Assembly (NCBI GenBank): GCA_001800515.1
Contig: MGVN01000096.1
Coordinates: 7,192-15,615 of the forward strand
Direction of reading: 5' to 3'
Source of the DNA: Elusimicrobia bacterium RIFOXYB2_FULL_49_7
GTDB taxonomy: Bacteria > Fibrobacterota > OXYB2-FULL-49-7
Length of the DNA stretch: 8,424 nucleotides
Shown: positions 1 to 5,638 of the stretch, in pieces
Position numbering within the stretch: position 1 is the stretch's first letter
How the letters are laid out: the number at the start of each line of letters is the position of its first letter
Notes under the pieces: generated by a model
The model's input: the letters and a program-made list of their open reading frames with translations, nothing else
Told to the model about the DNA's origin: nothing
The model's database searches: none
Program-made: the position numbers and the translations under genes

Positions 1-163
1 GATGTGGAATGTCAGCACCCGCTTTTCCGACGGCGGCGAATACGGATTGGGCGCGGAAATCGGGATCAGTACGGACAAACTCCATGCCCGTGGACCCATG
101 GGTGCTTTTGACCTCACCACCTATAAGTGGGTGGTTCAGGGTACGGGCCAGCTCCGGAATTAA
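1..163 (+). CDS. proA: Glutamate-5-semialdehyde dehydrogenase (gamma-glutamyl phosphate reductase), C-terminal fragment
   Basis: This is the 3' end of a gene that enters from the left edge; base 1 is the last base of a codon, and 53 residues precede the TAA at 161-163. ProA reduces gamma-glutamyl phosphate to glutamate-5-semialdehyde with NADPH in the cytoplasm, the second step of proline synthesis. The visible tail carries the family's C-terminal signature in order: [19 protein letters not shown], then HARGPMG, then TTYKW. Matching these conserved blocks is the sole basis for the call, and the catalytic cysteine lies outside the window. The YejM-like gene starts 6 bases after the stop, so the two are probably cotranscribed. 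No truncation or frameshift is seen in the part present. Confidence 0.92.
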   Translation, partial: MWNVSTRFSDGGEYGLGAEIGISTDKLHARGPMGAFDLTTYKWVVQGTGQLRN

Positions 164-169
164 TACAAC

Positions 170-2032
170 ATGATGACGGCAAAACCCACGCGCGCACTTC
201 TCCTGCGTTCCGGTGCGTGGTATTTTTTCCTGCATTCCTTCATTGTCATGTTATTTGCCCTGTGTTTTTTGCGCTTTGCCCCACTTCCTAAAACAGCGGC
301 AGCCGTTGTTTATTTAACTATCATGACGCTGGGCCACTTTGCCGCTCTCTCATTTCTGCCTTATCTGGCTCTTTTTGCTCCCCTTGTTCTTCTTTTTCCT
401 AAAAAACGGTTGGCCGCCATTCTTCTGATCCTGATATCCGGAGCCATGCTTTTTCTACTGGTCATTGATTTCTATGTCTTTTCGATGTACCGCTTTCATC
501 TCAATGGATGGGTACTGGAAATGCTTGTCGGACCCGCTGCCGGTGAGGTCTTTGAATTCAGCAATCAAATATATCTCTTTTGCGGGGGATTATTGGCCGC
601 ACTTTTTGGGCTGGAGACAGTATTGGTTTGGTTGTTTTTGAAATCGGATTGGGCCTCCCGTTTCCGGCATGGGCGCATTATCGCTATCATGGTTCCTGCG
701 CTGATGTTATCAGGCCACCTCCTGCACGCCGTGGCGGATGCGATGGGCTATCGGCCCATTACCCAGGTTTCCCGCGTGTATCCGTTGCTTTTTCCTCTAC
801 AAGCCAAGAAGTTCTTTTATAAGTTGGGATGGATTGATCCGGCTCGGAACCGGGACATGGATTTGTCCGTTAAGGGTGGCGATAAAGGATTGTCCTACCC
901 GCTTCATCCTCTGGTATTCTCTCGTCCGGAACGGCCTTTGAATATTCTCTGGATTGTCATTGATTCCTGGAACGTCCGTTGTATGAATGATTCGGTAACA
1001 CCCCACATCAGCGCTTTTGCTCGCGACAATCTCCGTTTTACGACCCATCGCAGCGGCAGCAATGGAACCCGGGGCGGAATTTTTACCCTATTTTATGGGA
1101 TTCCCGCCTTATACTGGTATGAAGCGGAAGCCGGAAGAATCTCGCCTCTTTTTCTGGATGCACTCATCGAACAGGGTTATGATTTGAACCTATTGGCCAG
1201 CGCCTCTCTATCCAATCCTCCTTTTGACAAGACTGTTTTTTGCAAAATCCGAAATCTTTCCCTGTCGACACCCGGGGAAACCAGCGCAGATCGGGACGAC
1301 CGTATCGCAACAGGATGGAAGGACTGGATGGCGGATAGAACGTCCGCCAAAAGGGCCTCTCCCTTTTTCGGTTTTCTTTTCTTTGATGCACCGCATGCCC
1401 TCTCCCTGCCAAAAGGATTTTCAGGACCCTTTCAGCCTTCTTGGGAATATGCGCAGTATCAGAAACTGGCCCTTTCCGCTGAATCGCCGGAATACTTCAA
1501 TCTGTATTGCAACACCCTGTATTTCGATGATTCGTTAATCGGAGGCGTGCTTTCTGATCTGAAAGAAAACGGACTCTATGACAACACGGTGATTGTCATT
1601 ACCGGAGACCATGGCCAGGAATTTAATGAGAATAAAAAGGGGTATTGGGGGCATAACGGCAATTTTTCCTGCTATCAGATTGGCGTACCCTTAGTTATCC
1701 ATTGGCCGGGACAAGCGGCCGAAGACATCGATAAGTGGACGACCCATTATGATATAACGCCCACGCTATTGATTCATGCCTTGGGTTGCCGGAATCCTGT
1801 TTCAGATATGAGTGTGGGATTGGATTTGCTGGATTCCACGATGCGTGACTGGAGTGTGGCGGGCAGTAAAGAGAATTTCGCCATCATTGACACCGATCGT
1901 ATTACGACCATAGGTTACAGCGGTGATTTTACCATTACCACACCCGCACTGGATCCTCTGCCGGACGCCATCCTGCGCGTGAGCCGAATTGATCGGGCTC
2001 TGAAGAAAATCAATGCATTTCAATTGAAATAA
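170..2032 (+). CDS. YejM/PbgA (LapC)-like inner-membrane protein: five-helix N-terminal domain plus periplasmic sulfatase/phosphoethanolamine-transferase fold
   Basis: The protein has 620 residues. About five hydrophobic segments lie at 17-37, 45-75, 80-103, 132-158 and 169-190, followed by a linker and an alkaline-phosphatase-superfamily domain from about 257. Landmarks match E. coli YejM: NILWIVIDSWN, GIFTLFYGIP and VPLVIHWPG. In enterobacteria YejM restrains LapB/FtsH degradation of LpxC and so tunes lipopolysaccharide synthesis. Unlike E. coli YejM, this protein keeps the likely metal and catalytic residues of active relatives (LtaS, EptA): D265, T300 as possible nucleophile, H409, D480-H481 in GDHGQEF, and H495. 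It may therefore be an active phospho- or sulfo-transferase or hydrolase. Length is slightly above the 586 residues of E. coli YejM. The ATG at 170 (a second follows at 173) has only a weak GGA 11 bases upstream inside proA, suggesting translational coupling. The family call is firm; whether it works as a LapC-type regulator or as an enzyme is open. Confidence 0.87.
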   Translation: MMTAKPTRALLLRSGAWYFFLHSFIVMLFALCFLRFAPLPKTAAAVVYLTIMTLGHFAALSFLPYLALFAPLVLLFPKKRLAAILLILISGAMLFLLVIDFYVFSMYRFHLNGWVLEMLVGPAAGEVFEFSNQIYLFCGGLLAALFGLETVLVWLFLKSDWASRFRHGRIIAIMVPALMLSGHLLHAVADAMGYRPITQVSRVYPLLFPLQAKKFFYKLGWIDPARNRDMDLSVKGGDKGLSYPLHPLVFSRPERPLNILWIVIDSWNVRCMNDSVTPHISAFARDNLRFTTHRSGSNGTRGGIFTLFYGIPALYWYEAEAGRISPLFLDALIEQGYDLNLLASASLSNPPFDKTVFCKIRNLSLSTPGETSADRDDRIATGWKDWMADRTSAKRASPFFGFLFFDAPHALSLPKGFSGPFQPSWEYAQYQKLALSAESPEYFNLYCNTLYFDDSLIGGVLSDLKENGLYDNTVIVITGDHGQEFNENKKGYWGHNGNFSCYQIGVPLVIHWPGQAAEDIDKWTTHYDITPTLLIHALGCRNPVSDMSVGLDLLDSTMRDWSVAGSKENFAIIDTDRITTIGYSGDFTITTPALDPLPDAILRVSRIDRALKKINAFQLK

Positions 2033-2057
2033 CGGATATCTTTCATTTCATAAGAAC

Positions 2058-2062
2058 GGAGG
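2058..2062 (+). promoter_or_regulatory. Ribosome binding site of hisI
   Basis: GGAGG lies four bases before the hisI ATG at 2067. It is the strongest Shine-Dalgarno match on the plus strand of the window and fixes this start. It also suggests that hisI is translated independently of the YejM-like gene, which ends 34 bases upstream. Confidence 0.8.
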
Positions 2063-2066
2063 CTTT

Positions 2067-2453
2067 ATGACTTATCTTGAGAAAGCAAAATTCGATTCCA
2101 ACGGCCTGATGACCGCCATTGTCCAGGATTGGACCAGCGGCAAGGTACTCATGTGCGCCTTTATGAATGCCGAAACGCTTAAAATGACCGTGGAAACAGG
2201 CAAGATGACTTACTGGAGCCGTAGCCGCAAAAAGGTTTGGCTCAAGGGTGAGGAGAGCGGCAATGTCCAGTTTGTGAAGGAGATTCGCTTTGACTGTGAC
2301 GGCGATGCTGCGGTCTTCAAGGTCGAGCAAAAAGGCGGCGCCTGCCACGAAGGGTGGGAGTCCTGTTTTGCCTATCTGGTGGATGGGGGCGAAATCGTGA
2401 CGGATGAGAACCGGCTGTTCAATCCGGAAGAGGTTTATAAGAAAAAAGGATGA
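2067..2453 (+). CDS. hisI: Phosphoribosyl-AMP cyclohydrolase
   Basis: HisI opens the adenine ring of phosphoribosyl-AMP to give ProFAR, the third step of histidine synthesis, in the cytoplasm. The protein has 128 residues, the normal length for the single-domain enzyme; there is no fused HisE pyrophosphohydrolase domain. Family blocks are clear: GKVLMCAFMNAETL (25-38), TGKMTYWSRSR (44-54) and the metal site FDCDGDA (75-81). The likely Mg ligands are D76, D78 and D80, and the likely zinc ligands C77, C93 and C100; the 16- and 7-residue cysteine spacing is that of the family. Its stop overlaps the plsC start as ATGA, so translation is probably coupled. No other his gene is in the window, so it is detached from any his operon visible here. 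Confidence 0.97.
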   Translation: MTYLEKAKFDSNGLMTAIVQDWTSGKVLMCAFMNAETLKMTVETGKMTYWSRSRKKVWLKGEESGNVQFVKEIRFDCDGDAAVFKVEQKGGACHEGWESCFAYLVDGGEIVTDENRLFNPEEVYKKKG

Positions 2454-3190
2454 TTAAAACCCTTTTTAACGGCAGCGCCATTCTCCGGTTCATCATCTGG
2501 GCGGGTATTCGCTATTTCTTTGCCTGCACGATTCGAAAAAAGGATGAGGCTGCTTTTATTCATCAGGCTGAACGGGATTTTACGGAATTCGTTTTTCGGA
2601 AATCAGAGACCCGTCTCATTGTCTCAGGAAAAGAGTGGTTAACACAAATTCCTGCGGATCGCGCTCTGGTGGTTGTGTCTAACCATGAAAGCTATCTGGA
2701 TATCCCCTGCATCATGGCGGCCCTTGATTCTCCACTTGGTTTTATAGCGAAAAAAGAACTGGCGCGCATCCCCTTCCTCGGTTTCTGGATTCTCCGATTA
2801 GGCGGACAGTTGATTGACCGGGAGAATCTGAGGCAATCTCATGCGGCCTTCAAGCGTGGGGCGGCAACAGCAGGAAATCGTACCCTCCTCATCTTTCCGG
2901 AGGGTACACGCAATCGAAACAGTACCGTGGCCCCTTTCAAGGCCGGCAGCTTCCGTTTGGCCTTTGAACGACAGGCTATTGTTCTTCCCCTGTGCGTATG
3001 CGGCGGCCGTCGCAAGTTCGAGGGGAACGGATTTTTAAGCAAACCCGGTGATGTGTTTGTCACCATTCTTCCGTCTGTTGATACCAAAACCATCGCACCG
3101 GATGCGAAACGGGCTTTTGCCGAGTCCGTATACGTGGATGTGTTAAAGACCTATGAGTCGCTCGATGCCCGGTTGAAACAACCGGCTTGA
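2450..3190 (+). CDS. plsC: 1-acyl-sn-glycerol-3-phosphate acyltransferase (lysophosphatidic acid acyltransferase)
   Basis: PlsC acylates position 2 of lysophosphatidic acid to give phosphatidic acid, at the cytoplasmic face of the inner membrane. The 246 residues show the four acyltransferase motifs in order: NHESYLD (78-84, catalytic H79 and D84), GGQLIDR (118-124), FPEGTRNR (149-156, glycerophosphate binding) and the IVLPLCV strand (177-183). A hydrophobic N-terminal segment (about 10-27) fits membrane attachment. The ATG overlaps the hisI stop by four bases, and no good Shine-Dalgarno sits at the usual distance (GGAAGAGG is 16 bases away), so reinitiation after hisI is likely. Its last codons form a perfect hairpin, and the gene converges on uppP with seven bases between stops. 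Acyl-chain and acyl-donor (CoA or ACP) specificity cannot be read from sequence. Confidence 0.94.
   Translation: MIKTLFNGSAILRFIIWAGIRYFFACTIRKKDEAAFIHQAERDFTEFVFRKSETRLIVSGKEWLTQIPADRALVVVSNHESYLDIPCIMAALDSPLGFIAKKELARIPFLGFWILRLGGQLIDRENLRQSHAAFKRGAATAGNRTLLIFPEGTRNRNSTVAPFKAGSFRLAFERQAIVLPLCVCGGRRKFEGNGFLSKPGDVFVTILPSVDTKTIAPDAKRAFAESVYVDVLKTYESLDARLKQPA
3169..3185. terminator. Hairpin at the plsC/uppP convergent junction, possible shared 3'-end structure
   Basis: CCGGTTG-AAA-CAACCGG is a perfect 7-bp stem with a 3-base loop. It covers the last codons of plsC, two bases before its TGA, and lies 13 bases past the uppP stop when read on the minus strand. Neither side is followed by a T-run, so it is not a canonical intrinsic terminator. 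It could block RNA decay or help end both transcripts. The position between convergent genes is the main argument. Confidence 0.4.
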
Positions 3191-3197
3191 TAACGAA

Positions 3198-3977
3198 TCA
3201 AACAATTTCCAGACTAATGCCGGATAGGATCAGAACAAGCAGAATGATACCCACAATGATTCGGTAGTAGCCGAATACTTTGAACCCGTTTCGGGTCAGA
3301 AAAGCGATGAACCCCTTGATGGCAATGAGCGCCACAATAAAGGCGATGGCATTTCCAAAAATCAGTATCCCGATATCATTGGCCGAAAAGACCGTGTAAT
3401 TCTTGAGCAGCTTGTAACCCGAGGCGGCACACATCGTTGGAACCGCCAGAAAGAAGGAGAATTCAGCCGCCTTTTCCCGTGTCATCTTCTGGCTCATGCC
3501 GCCGATGATGGTGGCTGCGGACCTTGAGACACCGGGAATCATGGCAATGACCTGAAAAAAGCCGATAGTCAGCGCCTTTTTATTTGTTACCTCTGCACTA
3601 GCCCCTTTTACCTCAAACCATTTGTCTACAAACAACAGGATAATACCGCCCACCAGCAACGCAATGGCGACCACCGTGACATTCTCCAGCATCATATCAA
3701 TATAATCCCCCAGGAGCAGCCCGATAACAGCCGCCGGAATAAACGCGATAAATAATTTCAGGTAAAAATCGACGGATTGAAGAAAACGCTTCCAATATAA
3801 AACCACCACGGACAGAATTGCGCCGAACTGGATATTCACGATAAAAGCTTTTAGGAACTCAGAACCGGGAAGGCCGAGTAGTTTTTGAGTGATAATCATA
3901 TGACCCGTGGAAGAAATGGGCAGAAATTCGGTGATTCCTTCTACGACAGCAATAATAAAAGCATCCAGCCAAGTCAT
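3198..3977 (-). CDS. uppP: Undecaprenyl-diphosphate phosphatase (BacA family)
   Basis: UppP removes a phosphate from undecaprenyl diphosphate, recycling the lipid carrier for peptidoglycan and O-antigen units; overproduction gives bacitracin resistance in known cases. The 259-residue, very hydrophobic protein fits the family (about 270 residues, multiple membrane helices). Both signature regions are intact: [14 protein letters not shown] (13-26, with E13, E17, S22-S23 and H26) and PGVSRSAAT (148-156, with R152). The C-terminal [12 protein letters not shown] matches the usual RNxFxxFxxYRI region. The ATG at 3977 has GGAG six bases upstream. It is the last gene of the minus-strand run, 14 bases after the 34-codon ORF. 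Its position next to a MinD-type ATPase is unusual and may hint at an envelope-related role for that pair, which is inference. Confidence 0.97.
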   Translation of the reverse strand: MTWLDAFIIAVVEGITEFLPISSTGHMIITQKLLGLPGSEFLKAFIVNIQFGAILSVVVLYWKRFLQSVDFYLKLFIAFIPAAVIGLLLGDYIDMMLENVTVVAIALLVGGIILLFVDKWFEVKGASAEVTNKKALTIGFFQVIAMIPGVSRSAATIIGGMSQKMTREKAAEFSFFLAVPTMCAASGYKLLKNYTVFSANDIGILIFGNAIAFIVALIAIKGFIAFLTRNGFKVFGYYRIIVGIILLVLILSGISLEIV

Positions 3978-3983
3978 TTGTTA

Positions 3984-3987
3984 CTCC
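3984..3987 (-). promoter_or_regulatory. Ribosome binding site of uppP
   Basis: GGAG on the minus strand, six bases before the uppP ATG (3977). It supports that start and allows uppP to be translated independently of the small ORF just upstream. Confidence 0.7.
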
Positions 3988-3991
3988 ATTC

Positions 3992-4096
3992 TCAATCTGC
4001 AAAGGGTTTCCGGGCGTAAATCCCAACCCAGGCCGAATCGTAGGCCGAGGTTCCGGTTCCCAAAAAGTGATCCGGCAAATGTGGAGTCGTTGTCAT
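3992..4096 (-). CDS. Possible small protein of 34 residues, unrecognised
   Basis: A short ORF fills the gap between the MinD-like gene (stop ends at 4107, 10 bases before this ATG) and uppP (start 14 bases after this TGA). The product is mixed and protein-like, with a distinctive core TSAYDSAWVGIYARKP (residues 16-31). It has no membrane segment or signal peptide. No Shine-Dalgarno precedes the ATG, so expression would depend on coupling to the MinD-like gene. Alternatives are a decayed remnant of a larger gene or a chance reading frame in a 129-base spacer. SAYDSAWVG resembles the SAYDTAWVA motif of diterpene cyclases, but the ORF is far too short for such an enzyme, so I assign no function. 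Support comes from its snug placement in a compact operon and non-random composition. Confidence 0.42.
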   Translation of the reverse strand: MTTTPHLPDHFLGTGTSAYDSAWVGIYARKPFAD

Positions 4097-4106
4097 GCGG
4101 ATGAAA

Positions 4107-5027
4107 CTAAAACTTTTTATCCGACGTAAAAACAGACTCTATCATATGTTGCAACGATTTCTCGAATAAAGAATCAGGTATCTTTTCCACAAAGGGTGTG
4201 ATGGCAACCACGCATTCTTTCATTTTAGGCTCAAAGGGAAGATTGCCGAGCAAAATACAGTGCAAATTCAGATATTCGTTAACGACCATGGCGAACTTAT
4301 TAGCCACGTTTTTTTGAGCGTCGTGCTCTACTGAATTGGCCACAATGTAAACCGTTTCCCTTGCTATTTCTTCTTTAAAGAATTTGACGATTTCCGGATG
4401 CTCTTTTTCCAGCTCAATCAACATGTCTTTAAATCGGATGGTGCCTTTGGGGTTTCGGGGATCCGATATTTCTTCTATAAATACACGAACCGAGACATTG
4501 CGGTGAAAGGCTTTTAACAGTTTCCGAAGGAGCATATTTTTTAAGAAAGAAAAAGCGTTCTCCAGGGAGGTGGGGGTAGGCTCCAAGACGACCAACCCAA
4601 AGTGGGCCATCGAAAAGAAGTCAACCGCCTGCATATGCGTACCTGCGGGCAGATCGATAACAATAAAATCGGCATCGAATTTTTGCAGATTTCTGATGAT
4701 TTTCTGCCGTTCTTTAAAGGTGGGATTAAGTAAGGAAAGAATGTCGCTGGCGCCGGATAACAGCGAAACCCCGGTGAAACGGGTTTTTAAGACAATATCA
4801 TCGAACGTTTTTATTCTTTCGGTTAAATAGTCTTCCAGGGTGTATTGTGGAAAACGAATCCCCAGAAGCGTATGAAGATTGGCGGCGCCTAAGTCGGCAT
4901 CCACGAGAAGGACTTTTTTGTTCATTCTTCCGAGTAAAATAGCCAGATTGGAAGAGATGATGCTCTTTCCAATGCCCCCTTTACCGCCGCCAATGGCAAT
5001 GACTTTTTTATTTCCCCAGTACATCAT
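4107..5027 (-). CDS. MinD/FlhG-type (ParA superfamily) P-loop ATPase
   Basis: The start chosen is the ATG at 5027 (306 residues), two bases after the stop of the preceding gene. An in-frame GTG at 5057 would add ten residues but overlaps that gene, and its GGG is too close to serve as a ribosome site; a second ATG is at 5024. The deviant Walker A GGGKGGIGKS lies at 13-22, with signature lysine K16 and P-loop K21. Walker A' VDADLGAANL is at 42-51 and the Walker B/switch FIVIDLPAGT at 121-130. Such ATPases dimerise around ATP and position proteins or structures on membrane or nucleoid. The C-terminal SLFEKSLQHMIESVF (276-290) could form an amphipathic membrane-targeting helix, as in MinD. An insert rich in charged residues at about 175-210 is longer than in classical MinD and more like FlhG/YlxH relatives. 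No minE, minC or flagellar gene is nearby, so the cargo is unknown. The gene is AT-richer than the metallo-hydrolase gene upstream. Confidence 0.9.
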   Translation of the reverse strand: MMYWGNKKVIAIGGGKGGIGKSIISSNLAILLGRMNKKVLLVDADLGAANLHTLLGIRFPQYTLEDYLTERIKTFDDIVLKTRFTGVSLLSGASDILSLLNPTFKERQKIIRNLQKFDADFIVIDLPAGTHMQAVDFFSMAHFGLVVLEPTPTSLENAFSFLKNMLLRKLLKAFHRNVSVRVFIEEISDPRNPKGTIRFKDMLIELEKEHPEIVKFFKEEIARETVYIVANSVEHDAQKNVANKFAMVVNEYLNLHCILLGNLPFEPKMKECVVAITPFVEKIPDSLFEKSLQHMIESVFTSDKKF

Positions 5028-5029
5028 TT

Positions 5030-5611
5030 TTAGAATAAGACAAAGGTTAGCTGCCACCCCTTATTTTTTTGCACACAGATATCGTTCGAACAAGAAGCAA
5101 AGGTATCCCCTTTTAACCACATCCGATTCTCATGACATGAAAGACAGCGATACTCTCCTGTTGTTTCGACCTTTTCACCGGCTGTTTTTATGATTTGATC
5201 TTGAATCGTTCCGGGAATGGGCAAAATACTTTCCGAAGCAGCGGCATCCTCACGATGGGTATCATCGTCTTCTACCGATGCTTGTAGTTTGCGGCTTAAT
5301 TCCGAAATATCTTTAAAGACAGGGATCGGTTGATCGTGATGCGATAGGTCTATGGCTTCTATTTGTTCTTCAATGTTGGAAATAATGTAAAGGCTCGTCT
5401 CCTGTGTCGTGAAACGGACCATCAGATCGTCAAGCCACCATAAAACCTTTAACCCGATTTTTAGAGATTCGGGAAGAACCAGAGCGATTGAATAATCGTG
5501 CTCGTCCATAATCTGAGTGCATTTTCGATCAAGTTCATCCAATAGCAAATCGGTTTCCTGCTGAAGAAGAGATTGAGGCAGCCGAACTACTTTTACTTGT
5601 TTCATGGCCAT
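5030..5611 (-). CDS. Unrecognised protein with possible STAS-like N-terminal domain and C-terminal zinc-ribbon-like cysteines
   Basis: The protein has 193 residues and I do not recognise a named family. Residues 4-110 have the strand/helix rhythm of a STAS domain (anti-sigma-factor-antagonist fold): VKVVRLP, a long helix, the strand SIALVLP, a helix GLKVLWWLDDLM, the strand SLYIIS and a final helix ISELSRKL. The usual phosphorylated serine of the DSSG turn is absent (KIG instead), so a phospho-switch is unlikely. After an acidic linker (113-128), residues 156-179 carry C156-x2-C159-x14-C174-x4-C179, a plausible zinc ribbon. No signal peptide or membrane helix is seen, so it is probably cytoplasmic. 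It lies two bases before the MinD-like ATG, suggesting a partner or regulator of that ATPase. The start is uncertain: ATG at 5611 or 5605, neither with a good ribosome site; AAGGA at 5636-5640 is 24 bases from the first. The STAS reading is inference from pattern only. Confidence 0.82.
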   Translation of the reverse strand: MAMKQVKVVRLPQSLLQQETDLLLDELDRKCTQIMDEHDYSIALVLPESLKIGLKVLWWLDDLMVRFTTQETSLYIISNIEEQIEAIDLSHHDQPIPVFKDISELSRKLQASVEDDDTHREDAAASESILPIPGTIQDQIIKTAGEKVETTGEYRCLSCHENRMWLKGDTFASCSNDICVQKNKGWQLTFVLF

Positions 5612-5638
5612 ACTATCAATAATTTCAATATCGCGTCC

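Noticed and set aside
4050..4061. GGTTCCGGTTCC tandem repeat
   Set aside because: Only two six-base units, explained by Gly-Thr-Gly-Thr codons in the small ORF; not a repeat array.
3992..4096. Resemblance of SAYDSAWVG to the SAYDTAWVA motif of diterpene cyclases
   Set aside because: The ORF is 34 codons, the frame has stops on both sides, and no other cyclase motif is present.
3907..4104. Plus-strand 65-codon ORF across the start of uppP and the spacer
   Set aside because: It lies opposite the well-supported uppP start and the minus-strand small ORF, shows no family motif, and is rich in low-information basic residues.
5028..5057. GTG start at 5057 for the MinD-like ATPase
   Set aside because: It overlaps the upstream gene and has no properly spaced ribosome site; the ATG at 5027 gives the short lead-in to the P-loop usual for the family.
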